Both the position numbers and the translations under genes were made by a program. A stretch of 50,048 nt of DNA, from positions 1-50,048 of the forward strand of contig JAAEOP010000313.1 of assembly GCA_024223125.1 (NCBI GenBank), read 5' to 3'. Positions 7,290 to 14,861 of this stretch are shown one piece after another. This DNA is from Chloroflexota bacterium (lineage in GTDB: Bacteria > Chloroflexota > Anaerolineae > Promineifilales > Promineifilaceae). Numbering within the stretch: the first letter of the stretch is position 1; each line of letters begins with the position of its first letter. Below the pieces are notes generated by a model. It was not told where the DNA came from. It saw nothing but the letters and a program-made list of their open reading frames with translations, and ran no database searches.

Positions 7290-8882
7290 CTACTCCCCAA
7301 ATTCTACATCTGCCGGCATTCCCGGCTTCAGCTTGCCGTCCGGGTCAGTCACCGACAGCTCAACCGCGTATACGGTCGTCTGCCGTTCCTCTTTTGTTTG
7401 CACATTGCGCGGCGTAAACTCTGCCTGGTCGGCAATGCGGATGACAACGGTGTCAAATGTTTCGTCGGGGAAGGAATCGGCCGTTAACTGCGCCTGATCT
7501 CCCAAACTAATTTGTCCATACTTGTTTTCGGGAATGTAAACTGTCACCGTCAGATCATCCAATTGGCCAATGCTCATCGCCGACATGCCCGGCCGCACAA
7601 TTTCGCCCAGTTCCAGATTGCGAGTCATGATTGTGCCGTCAACGGCCGCTGTCACAACCAACCGCTCCATCTGAATATCCATCAAATCAACAGCCGCCTG
7701 CGCCTGATCGACCATTTTCTCGGCTTGCGTAACGGCCGTTTCTGCCTGTGCCACACTGGCCTCAATTTGCCCTTTACTCGACTCAGCGGCCGTCACGGCC
7801 GTTCGCGCCGCATTCGCCATCGCCTCCGCCTGGGCAATGCCCGCTTCGGCCTGGAAAACGGCCGTTTCTGCCAATCGCAGCCCTGCCCCCGCCGCCTGCA
7901 CCCCGAACGATTCCTCACCCGTCATCAATCCCGTCACCCGGTCAAGGGCAATTTCATACCGCTCTGTCGCCGCCGCCAAACGGCCGCGAGTCTCCAACAC
8001 ATCGCTGGCCGCATTGCTGGAAAGCAGTTGATCATAATTCAACTGCGCCGCCTCCAACTCTGCCAACGCCGAATCGTAAAGCGACTGCACATAGTCGTCT
8101 ATCTCGGCATCATTGGTTGTGGCAATTTTTCGGTCACGCAAATCTTCAGCGACCAAAAATGCTGCTTGCGCCTCCGCCAATCGCGTTTCAGCGGCGTGAA
8201 AATCAGCAAAACGATCATCAGACATCACCGTGTCATAGTGCGCCCGTTCAGTTTCCAACGAACTAAGCGCAGCCTCTACCTCCGCTTCGGCCGCAGCCAA
8301 CGTCTCTTCGCTCTGGAAATACCAGGGCGGCGTGGAAAATTCATCGGAGAGGTCTTCTTCCCACGAAGCGGCGCGGGCCGGCTGTGCTTCCGCACGCGCG
8401 GCAGCAAGTTCTGCCTGGTATTGCACTGCGGCAATTTCAACGCCGGCCAATGCACTTTCTAAGGCTGCATTGGCCGCATCTACAGCCGCATCGGCAACAG
8501 CAACGGCCGCCTCGGCCGCATCCACAGCCGCATCAGCCAACGACATGGAAGCGGCGACAGTGACAACCGCTGCTTCGGCCGTATCCAACCCCGCTTCAGC
8601 CGCTCCCAACGCAGCCACGGCTTGATCGTGTTGGGCAGTCAATGCCTCATCTTCAAGGCGAAACAGGGGATCGCCAGTCGTCACCGTATCTCCCTCAAAG
8701 ACAAAAATCTCGGTCGCTCGGCCGCTTAACGCTGGGGCAACGGTAACTTGGGTGGCCTCAACAACACCGGCGGCCGTAATCCCCTCCGCATCCCCATTCC
8801 CACCTATCTGATCACAAGCAGCCAAAGGCAGCAGCGCAACAAATAAAAAAGCTAATAGTTTGATTGATAGTTTTGAGTTCAT
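7290..8882 (-). CDS. HlyD-family lipoprotein adaptor (YbhG-like)
   Basis: The protein (530 aa) is a membrane-fusion adaptor anchored as a lipoprotein. The N-terminus MNSKLSIKLLAFLFVALL is followed by the lipobox LAAC-DQ. A barrel-sandwich half (ATEIFVFEGDTVTTGDPLFRL) precedes a very long alanine-rich coiled coil with near heptad-like AAVDAA/AEAAVAVADAA repeats (about 80-430) and the returning half (AAVDGTIMTRNLELGEIVRPG). The start at 8882 has GGAGA 5 nt upstream. The longer frame to 8978 is read through the GGAGATT repeat. It is the last core gene of the TetR-ATPase-permease operon and corresponds to YbhG of the E. coli YbhGFSR exporter. Confidence 0.9.
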   Translation of the reverse strand: MNSKLSIKLLAFLFVALLPLAACDQIGGNGDAEGITAAGVVEATQVTVAPALSGRATEIFVFEGDTVTTGDPLFRLEDEALTAQHDQAVAALGAAEAGLDTAEAAVVTVAASMSLADAAVDAAEAAVAVADAAVDAANAALESALAGVEIAAVQYQAELAAARAEAQPARAASWEEDLSDEFSTPPWYFQSEETLAAAEAEVEAALSSLETERAHYDTVMSDDRFADFHAAETRLAEAQAAFLVAEDLRDRKIATTNDAEIDDYVQSLYDSALAELEAAQLNYDQLLSSNAASDVLETRGRLAAATERYEIALDRVTGLMTGEESFGVQAAGAGLRLAETAVFQAEAGIAQAEAMANAARTAVTAAESSKGQIEASVAQAETAVTQAEKMVDQAQAAVDLMDIQMERLVVTAAVDGTIMTRNLELGEIVRPGMSAMSIGQLDDLTVTVYIPENKYGQISLGDQAQLTADSFPDETFDTVVIRIADQAEFTPRNVQTKEERQTTVYAVELSVTDPDGKLKPGMPADVEFGE

Positions 8883-8896
8883 GATGTCTCCAATAA

Positions 8897-8968
8897 TAGG
8901 GATTGGAGATTGGAGATTTGCAACGCACCGTTTCTGGCAATCTCCAATCTCCCAATCTCTCAATCCCT
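8897..8968. repeat. GGAGATT-type junction repeat
   Basis: GGGATTGGAGATTGGAGATT is followed after about 18 nt by the same 7-bp word on the opposite strand (AATCTCCAATCTCCCAATCT), which gives a long imperfect hairpin. It lies between the ATPase at 8960-9910, whose TGA stop (8960-8962) is inside it, and the adaptor gene. Related copies are at 14036-14102, 15854-15900, 33350-33397 and 46002-46062. Confidence 0.8.
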
Positions 8969-9910
8969 TTTCACACAAGAAATAAACACATCTTCCAACA
9001 ACGGTTCAATAATGCTCATCTCACCGGAGTCAATGCCTGCACTCCGCAATACATTGGCGATGGCGTTACGATGGCTTTCCATCTCCGGGGCAACGACGTG
9101 GACGAGCGAGCCGTACAGTTCCACTTCTTCTAATGGTAATTGTTGGGCTTGGACGGCCGTGCGCAACACAGCCACCGCCTTCCCCGCATCCGAGGGATTA
9201 ATTTCTAACACTTCGCCACGCATCATTTCCTGTTTAATTATCGCCGGAGAGCCATAGGCGATGAGGCTACCGCGCTGAATAAAAGCCAACCGCTGGCAAT
9301 GTTCGGCTTCGTCCATGTAATGGGTAGTCACAAAAACCGTCACCCCATCGGCCGCTAACTCATACAACAAATCCCAAAAGGCGCGACGGGAAACGGGGTC
9401 AACCCCGGCCGTCGGCTCATCCAAAAACACAAGTTCTGGTCGGTGCAGGATGGCGGCGTTCAACGCTAACCGCTGCCGCCAGCCGCCAGCCAGATCGCCG
9501 GTAAGTGTCTTTTCGCGTCCGGTCAATCCGGCTGTTTTGATAGCGTTTTGAATGCGTTCAGCAAGTAAATCATTGCTTAAGCCATAACCTTTGCCATAAA
9601 AGCGTAAGTTTTCCAGCACGGTCAAATCGTTGTACAGGCTGAACCGCTGCGACATGTAGCCGATGCGCGGCCGAATTTTACGCGCCTCTTTGCTCACGTC
9701 TACGCCAAGCGTTTGTACTGTGCCACTCGTTGGCGCCAGCAGCCCCAGCGCCATGCGGATGGTGGTCGTTTTGCCAGAGCCATTTGGCCCCAAAAAGCCA
9801 AATATTTCGCCGGGCTGTACTTGAAAACTAATGTTGTTTACGGCCGTAAAATCACCAAACTTCTTCGTCAAGTTTTCTACAATTACGGCCGTTTCTGCTG
9901 TTGATGTCAT
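8960..9910 (-). CDS. ABC transporter ATP-binding protein (second-half YbhF-like)
   Basis: The protein (316 aa) is one of two ATPases of the TetR-controlled exporter. Walker A is GPNGSGKTT, Walker B is LVFLDEPTAGVDPVSR and the H-loop His is present (VTTHYMDEAE). The signature is LAGGWRQRLAL, where LSGGQ is the consensus. About 90 further residues form a C-terminal domain of unknown detail, as in the DrrA/CcmA group. The ATG at 9910 follows AGGAC by 6-7 nt. E. coli YbhF fuses two such ATPases; here the partner is the separate gene at 12739-13677. Their complementary motif defects suggest a heterodimer with one catalytic site. Confidence 0.92.
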   Translation of the reverse strand: MTSTAETAVIVENLTKKFGDFTAVNNISFQVQPGEIFGFLGPNGSGKTTTIRMALGLLAPTSGTVQTLGVDVSKEARKIRPRIGYMSQRFSLYNDLTVLENLRFYGKGYGLSNDLLAERIQNAIKTAGLTGREKTLTGDLAGGWRQRLALNAAILHRPELVFLDEPTAGVDPVSRRAFWDLLYELAADGVTVFVTTHYMDEAEHCQRLAFIQRGSLIAYGSPAIIKQEMMRGEVLEINPSDAGKAVAVLRTAVQAQQLPLEEVELYGSLVHVVAPEMESHRNAIANVLRSAGIDSGEMSIIEPLLEDVFISCVKRD

Positions 9911-9962
9911 ACTGTGTCCTGTTCTTTATCTGTTCCTTGCTAAAATCCGTTGTTGCCACAAA

Positions 9963-11087
9963 TCAATCCAACGCCCTCCGGACAAAACGAAGCGAGAAGG
10001 CAATAATAACCGCGCCCAAAATTGCTAATGCCAACACACTGGGCCAAAGCGTTTCCATCCCCGCCCCTTTAACCAAAATGCCGCGCAAAATTTCCAGCCA
10101 ATGATGGGCGGGCACAAACTTGGCCACAAATTGCAAAACTGGGGGCATGGATTCGACGGGCGCGGCATAACCGGTAAACATGAAATCAATCATGCCCACC
10201 ATCAGCACCAGCAAAAACGCCTGATGCTGCGTCTTCGATATAATCGAAATAACCATCCCCTTGCTCAACTCGACCAGCAGATAACCCACTGCCAAAACTT
10301 CCAGCAGCAGCAGCGAGCCGCGCACAGGCACGGCAAAAGCGAAATGAACCATGAGCAGCATTAAATTGAACGTCGTGAAGCCAACCAGCATCACTGACAC
10401 TGCTTTGCCGGCAATGATTTCCAGCGACGAGAAGGGCATGACGAGCAACTGTTCCAACGTGCCCAATTCTCGCTCGCGGGCCAGGCTGAGTGCGGCAAAG
10501 AGCAGGACAATAAATTCCAGCATCAAACCCAATTCAGCCGGGACGGTGTACAACGCTTCGCTGAGGCTTTCGTTGAACCAGACGCGCAGGCTGGGGTCGA
10601 AGCCATCAGAATCACCTATGTCGGCGCCCAGCCGCTGGATGAAAACACGCTGCCCCATTACATTGACCGCGCCGTTGATACTGTTTAATGCGGCCGATGC
10701 CGGCACGCTCTCTGCGCCATTCAGAATGACAGAAAGGATGGGACGGCCGTTATCTAAAGCCATCTCCCGTGAAAAGTCGGGCGGAATGACAACGGCCGCA
10801 TTGATATTGCCCCTGTCCATCTGATCCTGAATGGCATCCATATTTTCAGCCATGCCGATGAGTTGGAATGTGTCTGTGTTTTCCAGGGCGATAACGACCG
10901 TTCTGCTGGCCGCGCTCACATCCTGATCCCACACCATCAATGGCAAATTCGTAATCGGCCGTGAGGTTGCCCAACCTACAAGCAACAATTCCAAACTGCC
11001 ACCCACAATCATAAACAACGGCAGCCACCAATCACGCCGTAAATGGATAAATTCTTTGATACTTATGCTGCTGATTCGATTAAACAT
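9963..11087 (-). CDS. ABC-2 type transporter permease (YbhR/YbhS-like)
   Basis: The protein (374 aa) is an ABC-2 permease. It has one N-terminal helix (WLPLFMIVGGSLELLLVGWA), a large extracytoplasmic domain of about 150 residues, then five C-terminal helices with the typical RERELGTLEQLLVMPFSSLEI coupling region and a PAHHWLEILRGILVKG motif near the end. The ATG at 11087 is preferred, with GGTGA 2-3 nt upstream. A TTG further out at 11120 would add 11 residues. It pairs with the permease at 11524-12657 and probably forms a heterodimeric channel. The likely substrates are cationic or amphipathic drugs, by analogy with YbhGFSR. Confidence 0.9.
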   Translation of the reverse strand: MFNRISSISIKEFIHLRRDWWLPLFMIVGGSLELLLVGWATSRPITNLPLMVWDQDVSAASRTVVIALENTDTFQLIGMAENMDAIQDQMDRGNINAAVVIPPDFSREMALDNGRPILSVILNGAESVPASAALNSINGAVNVMGQRVFIQRLGADIGDSDGFDPSLRVWFNESLSEALYTVPAELGLMLEFIVLLFAALSLARERELGTLEQLLVMPFSSLEIIAGKAVSVMLVGFTTFNLMLLMVHFAFAVPVRGSLLLLEVLAVGYLLVELSKGMVISIISKTQHQAFLLVLMVGMIDFMFTGYAAPVESMPPVLQFVAKFVPAHHWLEILRGILVKGAGMETLWPSVLALAILGAVIIAFSLRFVRRALD

Positions 11088-11116
11088 TTTCACCCCAATA
11101 TAATCAGCATCGCTAT

Positions 11117-11527
11117 TCAAAATGATCGATAGTCGGAACGCCCAACTCCTTGCAAACTCGTTGTGTGTCGGTAAGATGTTTTACTGTTGGTTGAGCGTAC
11201 TCCAAACACCAAAATATACGATACATCCATCGCTATCACGTTTGGCATCGGGATTGTTGTATGGGCGGCAACCAAGCGATGGAGGGCGGCCGTTTGTTCA
11301 AATGGGTAAGGATACGGAGCTTCGCAGCCTGCGAATTTGATACTCACTTTAAGCGATGGATGGCGTAATTCGGCCAGCAACACAAGATAATCGCGGCGTT
11401 GATTGCCGATTCTATAATCAACTAACGCGACATCTGAGCCAAATTCATACTTCAACAGCGCCAGCAATTGCTCTCGCAAATCACCTGATTCCATTGATAA
11501 TGATTGGGGATTTTTCATGTCGCTCAT
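11117..11527 (-). pseudogene. Truncated aminoglycoside-phosphotransferase-like remnant
   Basis: The ORF encodes 136 aa. The first 100 or so look like the N-terminal lobe of an APH/choline-kinase-fold phosphotransferase: VDYRIGNQRRDYLVLLAEL, then SIKFAGCEAPYPYPFEQTAA and LVAAHTTIPMPNVIAMDVSY. The homology then collapses into low-complexity residues and a stop. The kinase catalytic loop (HxDxxxxN) and DFG-like motif are absent. A neighbouring frame carries a protein-like tail (VKHLTDTQRVCKELGVPTID), suggesting a frameshift and deletion. Its ATG overlaps the TGA of the preceding permease (ATGA), so it may still be translated. It lies inside an otherwise intact efflux operon. The family assignment rests on pattern memory. 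Confidence 0.55.
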
Positions 11528-12657
11528 CCTAATTTCTTCTTAAAAAACATTGCCGCAATGCCGGTAAACACAACGCCAAGAGCAAGCATCATCACGGCGT
11601 AAGGCCAAAGCACATCCAGGCCAACGCCGGGCAGAAAAATGCCGCGGGTGATGATGGCGTAATGGGTGCCGGGCAGTCCCAGCGATTCCAGCCGTACAAT
11701 TTCTGGCATGGCGACGGTGGGGAAAAAGATACCGGTCATAAAAAAGCCGGGGAAGAAAATAATGAGAAATGAGAGCGCCAACGCGGCCGCCTGTGTCCGC
11801 ATGAAAACGCCAATGAGCAACCCTACCCCCATAATGGCGAATAGAAAGATAGCCGATAAGGCAAAAAACAGCGGGAAACTGCCGTTAAACGGCACCCCAA
11901 ACCATAAAATAGCAAAAATAGGAATCAATATCACATTCAATAACCCGGCCAGAATGTAGGGCAGCATCTTGCCCAGCAACAGTTCGCCACGGCCGATGGG
12001 CGTAGCCATCAACTGCTCCATCGTGCCGTGTTCCCGCTCATTCGCCAACGTCAGAGCCACCGACAAAGCCGGAAAACCCAGCACGATGGAGATGAGGCCG
12101 GGAATCAGGTCGTTGATAGGTTTGAGGCTGGGGTTGTACCAGGTCTGGATACGCAAATCTATCGGTTGGAGTGAATCGGCCGCAATGCCTAATGCCTGCA
12201 ATTGTGCGGCGAGCGCTTCGGTGGCAAATTTTTGCGCCCGAAAGCCGATATGTTCAACGGCAAAACTGCCGCTGGCCGGTTCTGTGCCGTCAATGATGAT
12301 TTGCAGCGGCATACCACGCATTGCCAGCAGGTCGCGGGAAAAGGCGGCGTCAATGATCAACGCGGCTTTGATGTCACCGCGCATGAGCATGTCGTCAATT
12401 TCCTCTATCGTGTTTGCCTGAGCGTACAGATCGAGGTCGTCTCCGGCGACGATTTGTTGCACAAAGGCGCGGGAGTCAGGGCTGCGATCATAATCGAGTA
12501 CAGCGATGGGAATATGTTGTAGATCGGCCGTCAATGCATAGGCCATCATCAGCAGCAACGCCGTCGGCGTGAATAAAACAAGGATCAGCGTGGCCTTGTC
12601 GCGAAAAATATGGTTGATCTCTTTTTGAGCAATTGCTCGTATGTGGCGTAAAGACAT
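11524..12657 (-). CDS. ABC-2 type transporter permease (YbhS/YhhJ-like)
   Basis: The protein (377 aa) has the same plan as its partner at 9963-11087: one N-terminal helix (ATLILVLFTPTALLLMMAYA), a 150-residue external domain with AVLDYDRSPDSRAF, and five C-terminal helices including NEREHGTMEQLMATPIGRGE and the GTHYAIITRGIFLPG motif. It lies directly downstream of the ATPase gene at 12739-13677. No Shine-Dalgarno sequence is evident before the ATG at 12657, and the upstream gap is a junction repeat, so translation could depend on coupling or on a poorly matched site. Its stop overlaps the next ORF by ATGA. Confidence 0.92.
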   Translation of the reverse strand: MSLRHIRAIAQKEINHIFRDKATLILVLFTPTALLLMMAYALTADLQHIPIAVLDYDRSPDSRAFVQQIVAGDDLDLYAQANTIEEIDDMLMRGDIKAALIIDAAFSRDLLAMRGMPLQIIIDGTEPASGSFAVEHIGFRAQKFATEALAAQLQALGIAADSLQPIDLRIQTWYNPSLKPINDLIPGLISIVLGFPALSVALTLANEREHGTMEQLMATPIGRGELLLGKMLPYILAGLLNVILIPIFAILWFGVPFNGSFPLFFALSAIFLFAIMGVGLLIGVFMRTQAAALALSFLIIFFPGFFMTGIFFPTVAMPEIVRLESLGLPGTHYAIITRGIFLPGVGLDVLWPYAVMMLALGVVFTGIAAMFFKKKLG

Positions 12658-12669
12658 TGTGCGAGCAGT

Positions 12670-12745
12670 TAGTTTACAAGTGGCAAGTGGGCAAGTGTAG
12701 AACGGATCGTTTACTTACAAACTTGCATACTTGCACACTTACATA
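12670..12745. repeat. CAAGTG/ACTTGCA-type junction repeat
   Basis: CAAGTGGCAAGTGGGCAAGT (7-8 bp period) is followed after about 25 nt by the complementary words ACTTGCATACTTGCACACTT, forming an imperfect hairpin. It occupies the whole gap between ATPase and permease genes. The ATPase TAA stop (12739-12741) is inside the repeat. A related array is at 34880-34966. Confidence 0.75.
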
Positions 12746-13677
12746 CTGGCATCCTCCATTTGCTTGATCAAGGAAATAAACGCCTGTTCCATGCGGACGG
12801 GAGCGATGCGGGCGTTGCGGTAGGGGATGTTAACGGCCGTTAAGGCCGCAGTTAGTTCAGGCAGGCGTTGCTCTGCATCATCCACCAAAATTTGTAATGT
12901 TTCACCGTAGGTTTGTATTTCCAGCACGCCGGGGCGAGACGCAAGCGCTGTACGCGCCGCTCTCCCATCTTCCGGGAATAGTTCAATGATTTCCCCCTCA
13001 ACATCAGCCCGAATTTGAGCCGGCGGGGCGCAAACGGCCAATCGCCCTGCATACATAAACCCCACCATTGAGCAGCGATCAGCCTCATCCATGTAGGGTG
13101 TGCTGATGATGATGGTGGTACCGTCAGCGTGCAAATCAGTGAGAATGTTCCAGAATTCGCGGCGCGAAACGGGGTCTACACCCATTGTCGGCTCATCCAG
13201 GAGCAAAATCTCCGGCTCATGGATGAGTGTGCAGGCCAACGCCAGCTTCTTTTGCATACCACCGGACAGTTTGGCCGCTCGTCGCTCCTTGAATTCAATC
13301 AATCCGGCGAAGGAAAGCAGTCGCTCGGTGCGTACATCCAAATCGGCACGGGGCACGTTGTACAGTTCGGCGAAAAAATGGAGATTTTCCAACACGGACA
13401 GTTCACCGTATAAGCTGAACCGCTGGGCCATGTAGCCAATTTTGGGCTTGATCGCTTCGGCTTGCTTTTTCAAATCGAGGCCGGCAACAGTGGCAGAGCC
13501 ATCTGTGATGTTCAGCAACCCAGCGAGCAGACGCAGGGTTGTCGTTTTACCAGCGCCATCTGGTCCAATCAGGCCGAATAACTCGCCGTGCTGGATGGTT
13601 AAATTAAGCGCATTAACGGCGCGGGTTTTCTTAAAATCGCGTGTTAGCGATTGGGTGTGGATGATCGGCCCGGTCAT
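12739..13677 (-). CDS. ABC transporter ATP-binding protein with degenerate H-loop (first-half YbhF-like)
   Basis: The protein (312 aa) is the second ATPase of the exporter. Walker A GPDGAGKTT, signature LSGGMQKKLAL and Walker B ILLLDEPTMGVDPVSR are good. The H-loop reads ISTPYMDEAD, with Pro where the catalytic His normally stands. The C-terminal 90 residues resemble those of the partner ATPase. The ATG at 13677 has no clear ribosome site and follows a junction repeat. The missing switch His combined with the partner's weak signature (LAGGW) would place both defects in the same composite ATP site, as in heterodimeric exporters with one degenerate site. Confidence 0.92.
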   Translation of the reverse strand: MTGPIIHTQSLTRDFKKTRAVNALNLTIQHGELFGLIGPDGAGKTTTLRLLAGLLNITDGSATVAGLDLKKQAEAIKPKIGYMAQRFSLYGELSVLENLHFFAELYNVPRADLDVRTERLLSFAGLIEFKERRAAKLSGGMQKKLALACTLIHEPEILLLDEPTMGVDPVSRREFWNILTDLHADGTTIIISTPYMDEADRCSMVGFMYAGRLAVCAPPAQIRADVEGEIIELFPEDGRAARTALASRPGVLEIQTYGETLQILVDDAEQRLPELTAALTAVNIPYRNARIAPVRMEQAFISLIKQMEDASM

Positions 13678-13680
13678 AGT

Positions 13681-13740
13681 GTTCAGTTTTCGGTGTTCAG
13701 TGGGTCAGTTTTCTGAAAACTGAATACTGAACCCTGCCTA
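13681..13740. repeat. ACTGAAA/TTCAGT-type junction repeat
   Basis: The gap contains TTCAGTTTTCGGTGTTCAGT and then the opposite strand of the same words. At its core is the palindrome CAGTTTTC-T-GAAAACTG (13706-13722, 8-bp arms, 1-nt loop). It continues to CAGTAGC/CAGTAGG-like heptamers (minus strand) around the stop of the small membrane protein (13745-13747). It is related to the arrays at 3746-3810 and 47026-47062. Confidence 0.7.
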
Positions 13741-13744
13741 CTGG

Positions 13745-14014
13745 CTACTGCTTCGCTTTACGGATGAGCCAAAGGATGAACAGAGCCAAAAGGAATGGTT
13801 CTACCGCCAATCCGATGTAGACAAGGGTTTGGCTGAAGCCCATGGCGGGGATGACGTACCAATCGAGTAGGCCGGTTAGCACGGCCGTCACCACCGCCAC
13901 CACATAATCACCCGTCACCCCAATGGGGCGGTTGTCCTTCCAAATCAGTCCGGCAACGAAGCCGACAATCAAACCGACGACGATCATGGCGATAATCAGA
14001 ACTAAAATAGTCAT
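13745..14014 (-). CDS. Small membrane protein (possibly GlsB/YeaQ-like)
   Basis: The protein is 89 aa with three predicted helices: residues 2-22 (ILVLIIAMIVVGLIVGFVAG), about 37-54, and 63-84. The loop WKDNRPIGVTGDYVVAVVTA faintly recalls the GlsB/YeaQ/YmgE (transglycosylase-associated) family, but the match is not firm. AAGGAG lies 7 nt before the ATG at 14014. The longer frame to 14089 reads through the GGAGATT repeat and is rejected. It lies between tetR and the first ATPase, so it is probably co-regulated with the exporter. Confidence 0.75.
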   Translation of the reverse strand: MTILVLIIAMIVVGLIVGFVAGLIWKDNRPIGVTGDYVVAVVTAVLTGLLDWYVIPAMGFSQTLVYIGLAVEPFLLALFILWLIRKAKQ

Positions 14015-14035
14015 GGCAATCTCCTTATGAAAACA

Positions 14036-14110
14036 GAAATTGGGAGATTGGTGATTAGGAGATTCAATACGATAATCTCCAACCCCCAATCTTCAATCTC
14101 TAATTCATTC
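14036..14110. repeat. GGAGATT-type junction repeat
   Basis: The plus strand reads TTGGGAGATTGGTGATTAGG and AGATTC, then ATAATCTCCAACCCCCAATC and TTCAATCTCTAA, i.e. the same word on both strands with a short loop. It lies between tetR and the small membrane gene and supplies the TAG stop of tetR (14100-14102, minus-strand context TTAGAGATTG). Confidence 0.8.
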
Positions 14111-14702
14111 TCAAACCTCGTAATAACAGGTCAACGGCCGTTGTTGTTGCCACCGCCAAATTCAATGATTCCCGATCTATTGCCCACAACAAGAGCAGTC
14201 CTTCAAATTGCGCCGATATTGTTAAAGCTGAATCGCGGGCATTGATAACGGCGCGAAACTCGCCGTTATCAATGCCTTCCTGGATGAGTGTTGTGAATAG
14301 ATCAATTAATTGCGTCATATATTGCAGCATGATATCCCGGAGGGGGCCTTCGCGGGCGGCAACAGAATAGAATTCCAGCCAGACACTGAGATATTGGCCT
14401 AACTGCACTTCAGTGTCAGCCATCATTTGCACAATCAACGTTTCCATTTTTTCTGCGGCCGAGAGGGGAGCGGCAAGCAAATCGGCAATGCCGTCCAACT
14501 CTTCGGTGAAGAATTGGTTGAGAACGGCCGTGATGATCTCATCCTTACTTTTGAAGTAAAGATATAACGTCCCTTTGCTCAACCCAGATTCAGTAGCGAT
14601 GTCATCCATGCGCGTTTTGGCGAAACCCAGCCGGGCAAAGGCATTAACGGCAGCGGCGATAATTTGGGCGGTGCGCTCTTCGGTTACGTCGGGTTTGGGC
14701 AT
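14100..14702 (-). CDS. TetR/AcrR-family transcriptional regulator (CecR-like role)
   Basis: The protein (200 aa) has a clear TetR N-terminal helix-turn-helix: IIAAAVNAFARLGFAKTRMD, then IATESGLSKGTLYLYFKSKD, with the invariant GTLYLYFKSKDE recognition-helix region at about 44-55. The C-terminal helical domain should bind a small ligand. GAGGA lies 5 nt before the ATG at 14702. It is the first gene of the efflux operon, and a TetR-type palindrome overlaps the start of its own transcript (14716-14739). It therefore probably represses the whole operon and itself until a drug-like ligand is bound, as CecR does for ybhGFSR in E. coli. Confidence 0.95.
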   Translation of the reverse strand: MPKPDVTEERTAQIIAAAVNAFARLGFAKTRMDDIATESGLSKGTLYLYFKSKDEIITAVLNQFFTEELDGIADLLAAPLSAAEKMETLIVQMMADTEVQLGQYLSVWLEFYSVAAREGPLRDIMLQYMTQLIDLFTTLIQEGIDNGEFRAVINARDSALTISAQFEGLLLLWAIDRESLNLAVATTTAVDLLLRGLRMN

Positions 14703-14715
14703 ATTATTCCTCTTT

Positions 14716-14739
14716 ATAACTGACTGACCAGTCAGTTAT
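14716..14739. promoter_or_regulatory. TetR-family operator palindrome
   Basis: ATAACTGACTG and CAGTCAGTTAT are perfect 11-bp inverted arms around AC, containing the GACTGACCAGTC core common in TetR/AcrR operators. It lies immediately downstream of the -10 of the minus-strand promoter (14744-14749) and 13 bp before the tetR start codon, where a bound dimer would block transcription initiation. Confidence 0.85.
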
Positions 14740-14743
14740 TTAT

Positions 14744-14772
14744 AGAGTAGCATGGGTAAACGGCCGTGTCAA
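14744..14772 (-). promoter_or_regulatory. Sigma70-type promoter of the tetR-efflux operon
   Basis: On the minus strand, TTGACA (14767-14772) is a perfect -35, and TACTCT (14744-14749) follows after exactly 17 bp. Transcription would start within or just before the TetR operator. The spacer contains a CGGCCGT copy. Confidence 0.7.
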
Positions 14773-14817
14773 CCCTATCGGCAACCTAATTCCACAGTCG
14801 GTATTATATAAAAATCC

Positions 14818-14827
14818 GTGCTATAAT
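14818..14827 (+). promoter_or_regulatory. Extended -10 promoter of the phosphate transporter
   Basis: TGCTATAAT (14819-14827) is a perfect TATAAT preceded by TGN, about 35 bp before the Pit start codon. No good -35 is visible at 17 bp, which is usual for extended -10 promoters. It diverges from the tetR promoter. Confidence 0.55.
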
Positions 14828-14861
14828 CGGGTGACTTTGCTGAAAAACGGTGACATTTTTT

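Noticed and set aside
7512..8462. Long open frame of 316 codons on the plus strand
   Set aside because: It is antisense to the alanine-rich coiled coil of the HlyD adaptor. The His/Arg/Cys-rich translation has no motif and is the usual shadow of GC-rich Ala codons.
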